A DNA stretch of 64,000 bases from assembly GCF_002964605.1 (NCBI RefSeq), contig NZ_PQDH01000003.1:1-64000 (forward strand). Reading direction: 5' to 3'. This document shows, piece by piece, positions 35,865-45,334 of this stretch. Each line of letters begins with the position of its first letter. Within the stretch, counting starts at the first letter, position 1. Source of the DNA: Vallitalea okinawensis. GTDB taxonomy: Bacteria > Bacillota > Clostridia > Lachnospirales > PQDH01. The notes beneath the pieces were generated by a model. It was not told where the DNA came from. It saw only the letters and a program-made list of their open reading frames with translations, and searched no databases. The position numbers and the translations under genes were made by a program.

Positions 35865-36299
35865 ATGAAATATTTAGTAGTCTATTATTCAAGATCTGGT
35901 AAAGTAGAAAAGATGGCTAATAAGATTGCAAATGTCAAAAAAGCTGAATTACAGTGTATTAATGATCATCAGAATTGGAACGGTCTTTTTGGATTCATTA
36001 AAGCAGGCTTTTTTGCTATGACAGGAAAAACTGTTAAAATTGATCCAATAGATGTAGAGTTAAATGACTATCAGCAATTATACCTATGTACTCCTATTTG
36101 GGCTGGTAAACTACCTCCTGCTGTAAGAGAATTCAAGAAATTATTAAATGATTTCAAGGGGCATGTAACGGTAGTCTATTCATGCCAAAGTAAAGAACAT
36201 CAAAATTATAAGGTAGCTTTACAAAAAGAATTAAAAAATGCATCTATCCTTGGCTTTGCTGAAGAAGTTCATGAAGAAATGGCATACGAAAAAATCTAA
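35865..36299 (+). CDS. Flavodoxin-family protein
   Basis: The 144 residues begin MKYLVVYYSRSGKVEKMANKI, the flavodoxin phosphate loop, and continue with LYLCTPIWAGKLPPAVREF, the second FMN-loop region. ATG 35865 follows AAGAGGTGG; the longer frame upstream has no site. It is one of few plus-strand genes here and is closed by a bidirectional terminator. Confidence 0.85.
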   Translation: MKYLVVYYSRSGKVEKMANKIANVKKAELQCINDHQNWNGLFGFIKAGFFAMTGKTVKIDPIDVELNDYQQLYLCTPIWAGKLPPAVREFKKLLNDFKGHVTVVYSCQSKEHQNYKVALQKELKNASILGFAEEVHEEMAYEKI

Positions 36300-36333
36300 G
36301 AAGAATCCATATGCTGGATCCTTCTTAGATTTT
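36295..36333. terminator. Bidirectional terminator between convergent genes
   Basis: Arms 36295-36308 and 36316-36329 pair at 13 of 14 positions, followed by TTTTAG on the plus strand. It overlaps the flavodoxin stop and touches the stop codon of the minus-strand membrane-protein gene. Confidence 0.75.
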
Positions 36334-37054
36334 AGAAATTATGATCATCGGTTTTTATTCGCTCATCTATTAGTTCAGTATCTACACTTTTAGGCATCAA
36401 ATGGATAAAAAGGACTGTATTAACTATGGGTAAGAATACCATGATTAAACTCAAAATGACCTCACCTATAATACTAAAGTACATCTCAGGTAGAGGCTCA
36501 AAAGGTAACATCAATATAATTGATGCTATAAATAAAATGAGAAAAGTAAGTACTTCCACACCTAAAATGTACCACCAGTTGCCTTGTACAACTTTTTTAC
36601 TATAATCTAATGCTTTTTTACCCCAAAGACGATTAAGTACAACTACTTGTACAGCAAATGTATAATACACTGCCCAGATTAGACCAGGTATAATCAATAA
36701 GAAGGAAAGTAGTGTTAATGTAATTAATGCAGTGATGTTTGTAACGATCATCACTCCCCAACTTTTGAAACCTTTTTCTACAGCTGAATGCCATTCGCCC
36801 TCCACATCTATAATTAAATTAATGATTGATAAAGTAGCTACGATTGCAATCAATTGCTCAATGAGGCTTTTTATCTGCATTGACGTTAACCAATCAAAGT
36901 TAGAATCTACATAATAGCTTATCAGTCCTAGTGGTCCGTATACAGCTATAATAATAATAGCTATATGAAAAAAGTTTTTTTTATAAAGTTCCCAACTTTT
37001 TTTATATAGAGTGCTTATCTTTTTTTGTGGAATCTCAAGATGCTTGTAATTCAT
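36332..37054 (-). CDS. Multi-pass membrane protein
   Basis: A 240-residue protein with about six membrane segments, beginning with a short basic tail and YKKSWELYKKNFFHIAIIII. This opening is typical of DUF975/glycerophosphodiester-phosphodiesterase-type membrane domains. ATG 37054 follows AGGAGG; an earlier in-frame start would overlap the previous gene. It lies 13 bp behind the fusion gene at 37068-37793, likely in one operon. Function unknown. Confidence 0.7.
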   Translation of the reverse strand: MNYKHLEIPQKKISTLYKKSWELYKKNFFHIAIIIIAVYGPLGLISYYVDSNFDWLTSMQIKSLIEQLIAIVATLSIINLIIDVEGEWHSAVEKGFKSWGVMIVTNITALITLTLLSFLLIIPGLIWAVYYTFAVQVVVLNRLWGKKALDYSKKVVQGNWWYILGVEVLTFLILFIASIILMLPFEPLPEMYFSIIGEVILSLIMVFLPIVNTVLFIHLMPKSVDTELIDERIKTDDHNF

Positions 37055-37067
37055 GTCTATAAACCTC

Positions 37068-37793
37068 CTAGTCGGTCTTAAAGAGTTCACTATGGTCTTT
37101 TTTATAGTCTCTCTTCATATTATAGCGAAATTTCCTTAGATATATTTGACGGAACTCTTCAGGAGTAATGTGATAGCGATTTAAAACATCTATGTAATAC
37201 ATCTGTACATCACAAAGTTCTTCAATAAACTTCTCACGAGTGTATGGATCTGACATGATCAGATCTACTTTCTTTTTCTTAATGACTTGTATGACTTCAC
37301 CAATTTCTTCAATCATATAGAGGATGAAGTCTTTTCCATAAGCTGGTTCCATAGGTGACCAGGTATCTTTATTCTCATTCCAGAGATCATAGGACATCTT
37401 TTGCATATCTACAATACTTAATGGTTTCTTGGATGAGCTATCATCGTCCCACTTGAATTCCTCAACTATGGATTCACCTTTTGAGTGATCACCAGAGGTC
37501 CACTCCCACTTTTCATGTAATTGAATTCTTCCATCCTCTAATACTTTAGGTTGAGAAAAACATTTACCTGTCATTAGCTCACCATTACTATTAACATGTT
37601 GGTAGCGCATGTCTAAGTTACCTGTATCATCTACATTGGCTATGAGATATCCCTTTGTAATACCTCCACCAGAATATTCTGCCCAAACCAAGTCATCTTT
37701 TTGAAAGTATTTAAAAATTGTTTGATGATTAACTTCTCCATTGTCTGTGTTGATAACAGATTTAAAACGTTTATTATTATAGTTAATATTCAA
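37068..37793 (-). CDS. Fusion: 'n-acetylglutamate synthase'-like domain plus MazG-like domain
   Basis: The 241-residue protein joins two parts. Residues 1-115 (NINYNNKRFKSVINTDNGEV, WAEYSGGGITKGYLIA, DMRYQHVNSNGELMTGKC, KWEWTSGD) match the small beta-barrel proteins that databases call n-acetylglutamate synthase. Residues about 130-230 are an all-alpha NTP pyrophosphohydrolase of the MazG kind, with metal-binding EEIGE and EELCD. TTG 37793 is the start: TTAGGAGA precedes it and the sequence then begins NINYNNK, as the family does. A longer ATG start would overlap the GGDEF gene. The fusion suggests a nucleotide-cleaning role with a ligand-binding barrel. Confidence 0.75.
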   Translation of the reverse strand: MNINYNNKRFKSVINTDNGEVNHQTIFKYFQKDDLVWAEYSGGGITKGYLIANVDDTGNLDMRYQHVNSNGELMTGKCFSQPKVLEDGRIQLHEKWEWTSGDHSKGESIVEEFKWDDDSSSKKPLSIVDMQKMSYDLWNENKDTWSPMEPAYGKDFILYMIEEIGEVIQVIKKKKVDLIMSDPYTREKFIEELCDVQMYYIDVLNRYHITPEEFRQIYLRKFRYNMKRDYKKDHSELFKTD

Positions 37794-37803
37794 CTGTTCT
37801 CTC

Positions 37804-39768
37804 CTAACATTCAATTCTATCTCTTCCATTTTGTTTAGCTTTGTAAAGTAACTGGTCTGCTTGGTTAATATAAGTCATAACATCCTCATTGCAATTGCTT
37901 CTATTAATCTCAACAGCCCCTGCACTAAATGTTATCATTAAGTCTTGATGAACCCACTGATAACATTTGAAGATTTCCTTTATACGCTGAATTGTTTTAC
38001 ATGCAGATTCTTTATTGGTACCTGGTAGAATGATTATGAATTCTTCTCCACCATATCTTCCGACAAAATCAATCTTTCTGAGATGATCTTTGAAGATCAT
38101 AGTTAATACTTTCAAAACTTCATCACCAAAGACATGACCATAGGTATCATTGACCATCTTAAATTTATCTAAATCTACCATTACAATTGTAAAAGGATCT
38201 GATAGTCGTTGTACTCTATCGATTTCACTTTGCAATTGATCAATGATAAATCTTCGATTGTAGACATGGGTTAACTCGTCAGTAATAGCCATTTCTTTTA
38301 GTGTTTCTTCATACAATTTTCTTGAGGTCAAGTCTCTTAGGTATGCAATATATTTATTTGCACGATCTAGTTCAATACTCTTAATATGTATTTCAACTGG
38401 CATAAGATTATCGTCATTGGTTCTTAGATGTGTTTCCTTGCTTATTTCACAAATCTTATCTTCAGGAAAAATCTCAGTAATCATGTCTTTAAAATTCAAT
38501 TGTATAAAATTCTCTTTACCACCTGTCAGCATTTGCACACCTTTAATATTTGATTCGATAACTTTTCCATTAGGCTCTAAAATGAAGATACCATCTTCAG
38601 ATAAATTGGTTAAAATTTCGTACAGCCTTTCTTCAGCTTTTATGGCTTGTTCAGCTTTACGTAATAAGAAAAGTTGTACAAATACCACGCCGAAGCCTGA
38701 TAAGCTTATAACGATTGCTATAAATATGATACTCGATTCTATTTCTTTTTTTCTCATTAGTTTTTTGTTCTCAATAGTTTCTTCAATATCATCAACATAA
38801 ACACCAGTTCCTAATACCCATTCCCAATCAGTAATTCCCTTTACAAAGGTAATCTTAGGGTAGAAACCATCTACATTTGGTTTTTCCCACATGTATTCAA
38901 TATAGCCTTCTCCATGGGCATCAATGACTTTTATCTCTTCATTATGAATAGAGATACCGTTCACATCTTTTATATGGCTTACATCCTTGCCTATGTATTC
39001 TTCTTGAGCAAAAACTAATGCTTGACCATCGTATGTCGTCAAGAAAAAGTAGCCGTCATTTTCGTATCTCATATCGGCAATCATATCCATTACCTCTTTT
39101 TTGACAATTTGCTCCAGGTCAGCAATATAGAGACCTGAACCAATAAAGACATTAAGTGGTTCAAAGTACTTGATGAAGGATATTTTTTTGTTATTATCAA
39201 GTTGATTACTAGGTTTAGCCCAGTAGTACTCATAGAAACCTTCTCCATGAGTATTTACAAGTGTAATCATATCTTTAATGACGAAATTACCATTACTGTC
39301 TTGAACCTCTAATAAATCCTGATTTTCAAGTTCAGGCTTAACGGGAAATAGTATCATCTTTCCATCAAGTCCACCAATAAAATAGTAACCATTTCCATCA
39401 TTAAATCGTATAGCACTTAAGGCATTAATAATCATTCTTTCAAGTTCAACATCTGTTTTATCAAGATTATTATTATAAATATTGGTTGCTACGCTATGCG
39501 CTTCATTAACTCTATCTTGTATCTCGGTTTTTAAGCGATCTTCTGTTTTTGATTTCTGGTAATCAATATAGTCATAAGCTTTACTGACCTCATTTTGAAT
39601 CAGTTTTTTTTGCTCATTGTAGTAGCTTTCTTTTATAGTTTCAAGCTCTCTTACAAAATCGGCATGAGAAATTTGAAAAATAAAGCTCCCAACAATAATC
39701 ACAATGATGATTATTGATATAATGGAACTTAGAAGCGATATCTTCTTTAGTCTACTTGTAAATTTCAT
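37804..39768 (-). CDS. Diguanylate cyclase with double cache and PAS domains
   Basis: The 654 residues comprise a membrane segment (about 14-30), two cache domains outside (NDGNGYYFIGGLDGKM and later NDGYFFLTTYDGQALVF, each followed by HGEGYIEYMWEKP-type blocks), a second membrane segment (about 345-365), a PAS domain (EDGIFILEPNGKVIESN) and a GGDEF domain. The active site is GRYGGEEFIIILPG, and five residues before it lies the inhibitory I-site RKID. It should make c-di-GMP in response to a small extracellular ligand and be product-inhibited. GGGGTG precedes the ATG. Confidence 0.93.
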   Translation of the reverse strand: MKFTSRLKKISLLSSIISIIIIVIIVGSFIFQISHADFVRELETIKESYYNEQKKLIQNEVSKAYDYIDYQKSKTEDRLKTEIQDRVNEAHSVATNIYNNNLDKTDVELERMIINALSAIRFNDGNGYYFIGGLDGKMILFPVKPELENQDLLEVQDSNGNFVIKDMITLVNTHGEGFYEYYWAKPSNQLDNNKKISFIKYFEPLNVFIGSGLYIADLEQIVKKEVMDMIADMRYENDGYFFLTTYDGQALVFAQEEYIGKDVSHIKDVNGISIHNEEIKVIDAHGEGYIEYMWEKPNVDGFYPKITFVKGITDWEWVLGTGVYVDDIEETIENKKLMRKKEIESSIIFIAIVISLSGFGVVFVQLFLLRKAEQAIKAEERLYEILTNLSEDGIFILEPNGKVIESNIKGVQMLTGGKENFIQLNFKDMITEIFPEDKICEISKETHLRTNDDNLMPVEIHIKSIELDRANKYIAYLRDLTSRKLYEETLKEMAITDELTHVYNRRFIIDQLQSEIDRVQRLSDPFTIVMVDLDKFKMVNDTYGHVFGDEVLKVLTMIFKDHLRKIDFVGRYGGEEFIIILPGTNKESACKTIQRIKEIFKCYQWVHQDLMITFSAGAVEINRSNCNEDVMTYINQADQLLYKAKQNGRDRIEC

Positions 39769-40143
39769 GTTACACCCCGTAAAAAGATAATTTTTATATT
39801 TTTATGATAAAAATTAGTGATTTTTCTTATACCCCTACCTATATTTTACGGTAATTTCTCGAATATAGCAATATTTATAAATGAATTTACTCTTATTGAA
39901 AAAATTTCGATATATATCGTAAATTTCTATAGATATTCTACACTACAAGAACATGAAATACACTTCTATATTGTGTCTTATATACAATTTGAACAATCTT
40001 TATTCCATCAATGACTCTTTCTTGTATAAATCCTATTTTTCTTGATTCGTTGATTGCCCATTAGATTCTTGCATATTATCTGACGTTTAATATCTAATTA
40101 ACTAGTGGTCAACAACTTAATGAGGAATGTGATTTCTATTCGG
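39769..40143. other. AT-rich intergenic region
   Basis: A 375-bp stretch between the nucleotidyltransferase and diguanylate cyclase genes. I see no c-di-GMP riboswitch signature, no strong terminator and no convincing ORF; a 65-codon plus-strand frame has non-coding composition. Confidence 0.5.
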
Positions 40144-40968
40144 TTACACATATAAATACCATTCTGCAATCCACTTATGTTCACCAAACTGGTTACTTAT
40201 GGATTCCATAAGCTTTTTAACTAGATTATCAGCGATTGCATATTGAGGATATTGATGTAATTCTTTATGGAGTTCTATTTGATCATTATTAAGTATTCGC
40301 TTTGCATAATCAAGTATCATTTGCTTGTTCTCACGTCCCAATTGGGTGTCATCAATGTATGTAAATAACCATTTATCATGTGGAAATGGTAAGCTGTCTA
40401 ATAAGTATCCCAGTTGGCAGATTAGTCTTATTATTTTAGTACAGTGTAGTAACACTGCTATTTCTTCTCCTCTTTTTAATGGATGTCGTAGCCAATCTAA
40501 TGTCAGTTGTAACTCAAAATATTTATTTTTAATATCTTCTTCGTCAATTCTAAATTTCTCAGAACGTATTTGTAAGAGATCTGTGTATTGATTTGAAGGA
40601 TCGTGTAAGGGAATTGCGTTTACACTCTCCCATATTTGACTATAATTCTTTTCTCTGTAATAACTTTTAAGGGTTTCAAAAGTTTCAAAATGATAATGAC
40701 CTATCCAATCTGGTAGTGGCATAAAGATACCATCAGTTCTATCAATAAGACCTTTAGAATAATATTCTTGAATAATCTTTGTCCGTAACTCCCCTGAACA
40801 GTAGAAAACAAAATCAATATCTGAAAATTGATCTGCATTACCTCTAGCTACACTACCTTTTAATACTAGTGAAAGATAACACCAATACTTATTAAGTACC
40901 TCATGCTCTGATAACTGTTGACAATACTTTTGTGCAAGATTCTTTAATTCTATACTTTTTTTATTCAT
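40144..40968 (-). CDS. Nucleotidyltransferase-domain protein
   Basis: The 274 residues start with a palm-domain nucleotidyltransferase: LSLVLKGSVARGNADQFSDIDFVFY, that is GSxARG followed by D-x-D. A helical C-terminal half follows (LTLDWLRHPLKRGEEIAVLLH), like aminoglycoside nucleotidyltransferases. It could adenylylate a drug or another hydroxyl. AAAGGGG precedes the ATG. Confidence 0.8.
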   Translation of the reverse strand: MNKKSIELKNLAQKYCQQLSEHEVLNKYWCYLSLVLKGSVARGNADQFSDIDFVFYCSGELRTKIIQEYYSKGLIDRTDGIFMPLPDWIGHYHFETFETLKSYYREKNYSQIWESVNAIPLHDPSNQYTDLLQIRSEKFRIDEEDIKNKYFELQLTLDWLRHPLKRGEEIAVLLHCTKIIRLICQLGYLLDSLPFPHDKWLFTYIDDTQLGRENKQMILDYAKRILNNDQIELHKELHQYPQYAIADNLVKKLMESISNQFGEHKWIAEWYLYV

Positions 40969-41004
40969 AATATTATCATCCCCTTTTAAAAAGCTAAAAG
41001 TACT

Positions 41005-41838
41005 TTATAGTTCCATAGTGCTTCCTGTTTTTAATTCTCTTAATCGAGTTTTTAAAGTCTCCTGTAGTAATGCATAAGCCTTCTCACCTGTGCAGTGACA
41101 AGAATAATAGGTTTTAACTTTTGTCTTGATTAATTCCCCAGCAATTTCAGCGACCTGGTTATCACATTCAGATTTTTTACTAATAGGATTATATAAATGC
41201 ATACCACCTATAACAGTGTTTATTGGTGAATTTAGCATCGACTCTACTTGGTTAACAATATTGATTATCCCCTTGTGAGAACATCCTGAAAACAATACAT
41301 TATTTTGCTTTTCTTTAATGACCAAGTAAATCTCATGATCAAAATCATCTTCTACATATGTACCATTTATTCGTTTAAAGAGCTTTTTATTGCCAGAAGG
41401 TTTCAATTTATGTGGTATAACATTACATAATAATTGAATGCCATCTATGATTTCAGTGTTATCTACGATGTAGTGTATTTGACGGTGATTGCTCAATTTC
41501 TTATTTAATCCAATATCGATGTATACTCCTGATAGTAATTTTGAGCTATGTTTTTCGAAGGCATATTGACTTAAATAAATATCAGCTTCTTGATTGATTT
41601 CTAGAAAAGCCTTAAGTCCACCTCCATGGTCATAATGACCATGAGAAATAATAAGATAATCAACACGAGATAGATCAATTCCTAATTTAATTGCATTTTG
41701 AATAAATGTATGATCAGGTCCTGTATCGAAAAGAATTTTCTTACCATTAGTTTCAATATATAGGGATAAGCCGTGTTTTGCTTTCAAATTGATGACATCT
41801 TCACTTTTTCTATTTTCTAATAAAGTTGTTATTTTCAT
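41005..41838 (-). CDS. MBL-fold metallo-hydrolase
   Basis: A 277-residue metallo-beta-lactamase-fold enzyme: ILFDTGPDHTF, then the zinc motif ISHGHYDHGGGL, FSGCSHKGIINIV and GGMHLYNP. This matches the group annotated as 7,8-dihydropterin-6-methyl-4-(ribofuranosyl)aminobenzene phosphate synthase-like. Close to the C-terminus YSCHCTGEKAY is also typical of that group. GGAG precedes the ATG. Substrate open. Confidence 0.85.
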   Translation of the reverse strand: MKITTLLENRKSEDVINLKAKHGLSLYIETNGKKILFDTGPDHTFIQNAIKLGIDLSRVDYLIISHGHYDHGGGLKAFLEINQEADIYLSQYAFEKHSSKLLSGVYIDIGLNKKLSNHRQIHYIVDNTEIIDGIQLLCNVIPHKLKPSGNKKLFKRINGTYVEDDFDHEIYLVIKEKQNNVLFSGCSHKGIINIVNQVESMLNSPINTVIGGMHLYNPISKKSECDNQVAEIAGELIKTKVKTYYSCHCTGEKAYALLQETLKTRLRELKTGSTMEL

Positions 41839-41875
41839 ATACTCAACTCCTCTATAATTAAATTCATGGTTATTA

Positions 41876-42364
41876 TTAATAGTTGATCAGTTTTGCTCCT
41901 AGTTTAAAAAGAAAAGGTAGTGATCCCAATAACAAAATACCAACTATCAAAGATGATAGGATTACATCGTCAAGATTAATGAACCCATCCTTGACTGCTA
42001 AATAGATGATGAGCGTATTTATAGGTATGAGAAGTAATATACCTGTGGCTAACCCAGGAGCATACCTTTTTAGTAAAATCGTAGCAACAAGATGTGGAAA
42101 GAAAGTATTCATGATCATAGCACCTAGAAAACCAAAGTAAAAATATTTAAATAGATCTATGTTACTAAAGGTCATTATTAAAAATGTAGATATGTATGCT
42201 AAGGCAGTTATAAGGAGTACTGCAAATCGGAATTCATCTTTATTAACAGGGCGATGGTACTTCTTCGCATAGAAAGACCATTGCGGTAACCATATTGCTT
42301 CTTCAATGTTATGTAATGTGATAGCTAGTGGAAAATATAGAAATAGATATTTTAATTCTGTCAA
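41876..42364 (-). CDS. HXXEE-domain membrane protein
   Basis: The 162-residue protein has five or six membrane segments. The family motif is ITLHNIEEAIWLP, and the later HLVATILLKRYAPGLATGILLLIP is typical. I start at TTG 42364, which follows GGGGGGAG; the GTG six codons earlier lies at that site. Function of HXXEE proteins is unknown. Confidence 0.75.
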   Translation of the reverse strand: MTELKYLFLYFPLAITLHNIEEAIWLPQWSFYAKKYHRPVNKDEFRFAVLLITALAYISTFLIMTFSNIDLFKYFYFGFLGAMIMNTFFPHLVATILLKRYAPGLATGILLLIPINTLIIYLAVKDGFINLDDVILSSLIVGILLLGSLPFLFKLGAKLINY

Positions 42365-42398
42365 AGAACTCCCCCCTAACACTTTAAAAATAATATAT

Positions 42399-43949
42399 TT
42401 ATTCAGGTAATTCTATAATATAGTTTGTTTGACTTTCATAAATGAAATAAGTAACCTTATTATCATAATACGAGTTATGAATGACCATATCTAATGTCTT
42501 GAAAATCTGATTCCCTTTTTTATCGAGAATGATTAAACCATAATTATCATCAGAATTTAAGGCGCAAATGAGATAATCATCAACAACCTTTACTGATTCT
42601 ACAGAATGCTGGGAGAGTAAAATTTCTGATGTACCATCACTCTTTTGGCGATACAAAACATTATTTTCATCAGTGATATAATAAATGGTATCATCATCAA
42701 TATAATATGTGTTTATAGGCGTATCTATAAGAAGTTCTTCTTCACCTCCCATTAAAGTGGTTCTATAAAGCTTTCCATTTTCACTATTGAGAATATAAAC
42801 ATAATTATCTACTATTGAGAATGACCTTAAAGGTAGGTTGCTTACGACAGTACTTTCATTGGTAGCTATATTAATTTTATACAGGTTATTGGGAATACTC
42901 TCATCACTTTCATTAAAAGCGTTAATATAAACCCAACCATCAATTATTTCTATATCACCGCCATGTAAATAACTAGTTCCTGATCGAATCCAACCGTACA
43001 TTAAAGAACTATCACCAATTTGTTTTTCTATTCTTGAATTAGTGATGGAAAGATTACCAGAAGAAGGTGGTACACGATAATTGACCATAGCCATATCATC
43101 ACCATCAATAGTAAAATCAAGATAACCAGATATGATTTCTTCTCCTACACCTGAATCATTAACGCGACAATAAACATCCTTTCCCATGACCATACCACCT
43201 ACATGGTAAGAGACATAAACCTCACTATCTTTTTTATATGCTGAAACCAGAGGATTGTAATAATCATCTCTTGACTCAATTTTTTGAACTTTGGCAGCAT
43301 TACTGATATCTCCTATTGGTGCGCGGTATATATATCCTTCTTTTTCATCTTCACCCACGTAATAATAATAGCCATCGACTATATCAATACCGCTCATACC
43401 TTTTAACTGAAATGGTAGTTCCAACACCTTTGGAGATAAGTTTTGACTCTCAATGTAAAGCCCCATACTAGGATCGAATTCATAAGACCAATTGAACTCA
43501 TCTACTATAAAACGCCATGTAAGAGGAAAATAGGTTACGTCACGAAATAGGAGGATTGGATACTCTTCTTTAGAATTATCGATGATTTTTCCATTAACAG
43601 TGATTTGAAAGTTGGCTACACTAGCCTGATAGTGATTAGCATTAACATTAGTAGTTTTATAACCTTTATATTCAGAAACTATGCCCGTGTTCTCTATAAA
43701 CAAACCCTTATCTAGAGACCATTCTGTTTCAAGACCTAAGAAACGACTATCATTAAAGGTAAGCGGAAAATAAGTGATATTTTTATAAGTAATGAAGGGA
43801 TATTCACTTGTAGAATTGTTGACTTTAACATCATTTAAATAGATATCGTAATCTGATATAGAAACAGTGACATATGATTTAGCTAATACCTTATTAGGAA
43901 TCAGTAGGAATAAAGCGACCAAAAAAAAGAGAAATAGATATTTTTTCAT
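42399..43949 (-). CDS. Exported stalk-domain/DUF5050-type repeat protein
   Basis: The 516-residue protein has a signal peptide (about 1-23, ending in VLAKS). Two copies of a copper-amine-oxidase-N-like stalk segment follow (SEYPFITYKNITYFPLTF and KEEYPILLFRDVTYFPLTW). The last ~350 residues are DUF5050-type beta-propeller repeats with strands such as NNLYKINIATNES and GKLYRTTLMGGEEELLI. It probably sits on or outside the cell surface. AAAGGA precedes the ATG. Ligand unknown. Confidence 0.78.
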   Translation of the reverse strand: MKKYLFLFFLVALFLLIPNKVLAKSYVTVSISDYDIYLNDVKVNNSTSEYPFITYKNITYFPLTFNDSRFLGLETEWSLDKGLFIENTGIVSEYKGYKTTNVNANHYQASVANFQITVNGKIIDNSKEEYPILLFRDVTYFPLTWRFIVDEFNWSYEFDPSMGLYIESQNLSPKVLELPFQLKGMSGIDIVDGYYYYVGEDEKEGYIYRAPIGDISNAAKVQKIESRDDYYNPLVSAYKKDSEVYVSYHVGGMVMGKDVYCRVNDSGVGEEIISGYLDFTIDGDDMAMVNYRVPPSSGNLSITNSRIEKQIGDSSLMYGWIRSGTSYLHGGDIEIIDGWVYINAFNESDESIPNNLYKINIATNESTVVSNLPLRSFSIVDNYVYILNSENGKLYRTTLMGGEEELLIDTPINTYYIDDDTIYYITDENNVLYRQKSDGTSEILLSQHSVESVKVVDDYLICALNSDDNYGLIILDKKGNQIFKTLDMVIHNSYYDNKVTYFIYESQTNYIIELPE

Positions 43950-44091
43950 CTTATCATATCCTTTCTATCTAATTATAATGTGTTATGTAGAAAAAATCAT
44001 TTTTATTGCAGGTGATATATGATTAGTATTCCAATGTATTCTTTATTATTATATATGCATTGGTGATTATTGTCAAAATAGTAACTTGCAA

Positions 44092-44120
44092 AAAAATAAA
44101 CCCAAATTTGGGTTTATTTT
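44092..44120 (-). terminator. Terminator of the lysine-fermentation operon
   Basis: AAATAAACCC and GGGTTTATTT around AAATTT are exact complements, with A/T tracts giving a T-run on either strand. It lies 6 bp beyond the thiolase stop and closes the run of twelve genes. Confidence 0.9.
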
Positions 44121-44125
44121 AATGA

Positions 44126-45313
44126 TTACTTAACTTTTTCAAAGATAATTGCACTACCCATTCCTCCACCAATGCAAAGAGCTGCTAGACCAGTTTTTGC
44201 TTCAGGCTGTTTAAGCATTTCATGGATTAGTGTAACGGCTATACGAGTACCTGAGGCCCCTATTGGATGACCTAAAGCAATGGCACCACCATTTACATTA
44301 ACTTTACCTGGATCTATACTAAGGTCTCTAACAACAGCTATGGATTGAGAAGCGAAAGCTTCATTTATTTCTGCTAAATCAATATCTTCAATAGTTAAAT
44401 TAGCCTGCTTTAATACTTTATTTGTTGCTGGTGCTGGACCATAACCCATAATCTCTGGATTTAATCCAATAGAGCCATATGACTTAATTGTAACAAGAGG
44501 CTTCAATCCAAGTTCTTCAGCCTTATCCTTTGACATAATAACCATCATTGCAGCACCATCATTGATACCAGAAGCATTTCCAGCTGTTACAGTACCATCT
44601 TTTTTGAAGGCTGGTCTTAATTTACCTAACTTTTCTATAGTTGAGCCATGACGTGGGTACTCATCATGTTCAAAGACGATAGGATCACCTTTACGCTGTG
44701 GGATTGTAACAGGAACAATTTCTTCAACAAAACGATTTGCCTTTTGAGCTTTTTCAGCTTTCAGTTGACTATTTAAAGCGAAAGCATCTTGTTCCTCTCT
44801 AGAAATGCTCCACTTTTCGGCTACATTTTCAGCAGTTATGCCCATATGGTATCCTTCTATGCCATCGACCAAACCATCTTTAATCATGCTATCAATCAGC
44901 TTCCCATCACCCATACGGTATCCTGTGCGAGCTTTTTCGAGTATGTATGGCGCGTTACTCATACTCTCTGTTCCACCTGCTAGTATGACATCTGCATCAC
45001 CAGCTTTAATTATAGAGGCTGCTAAGCTAATAGCTCTTAAACCTGAACCGCATACCTTATCGATGTTCATGGCTGGTACATTATCAGGGATATCTGACTT
45101 TAAAGAAATTTGTCTAGCAACACTTTGGCCAAGTCCAGCTGATAATACGTTACCAATGATCACTTCATCGATTATACTTGGATCAATTCCACTTCGATGG
45201 ATAGCTTCTTTTGCTACTACTGTTCCTAAGTCCACTGCACCTCTTGATGATAATGTGCCATTAAAACTACCGATAGGTGTTCTAACAGCTGAAAGGATTA
45301 CAACTTCACGCAT
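44126..45313 (-). CDS. thlA: Acetyl-CoA C-acetyltransferase (thiolase)
   Basis: A 395-residue thiolase of normal length. Catalytic residues are in [11 protein letters not shown] (acyl Cys about 88), [13 protein letters not shown] (His) and [10 protein letters not shown] (second Cys). In this locus it splits acetoacetyl-CoA, formed by the CoA-transferase from the acetoacetate released by Kce, into two acetyl-CoA. GGAGG precedes the ATG. Last gene of the operon. Confidence 0.95.
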   Translation of the reverse strand: MREVVILSAVRTPIGSFNGTLSSRGAVDLGTVVAKEAIHRSGIDPSIIDEVIIGNVLSAGLGQSVARQISLKSDIPDNVPAMNIDKVCGSGLRAISLAASIIKAGDADVILAGGTESMSNAPYILEKARTGYRMGDGKLIDSMIKDGLVDGIEGYHMGITAENVAEKWSISREEQDAFALNSQLKAEKAQKANRFVEEIVPVTIPQRKGDPIVFEHDEYPRHGSTIEKLGKLRPAFKKDGTVTAGNASGINDGAAMMVIMSKDKAEELGLKPLVTIKSYGSIGLNPEIMGYGPAPATNKVLKQANLTIEDIDLAEINEAFASQSIAVVRDLSIDPGKVNVNGGAIALGHPIGASGTRIAVTLIHEMLKQPEAKTGLAALCIGGGMGSAIIFEKVK

Positions 45314-45334
45314 TATGGCACCTCCATTAATTCA

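Noticed and set aside
39769-40143. c-di-GMP riboswitch before the diguanylate cyclase gene
   Set aside because: The upstream region lacks the conserved core motifs of class I or II elements and any terminator switch.
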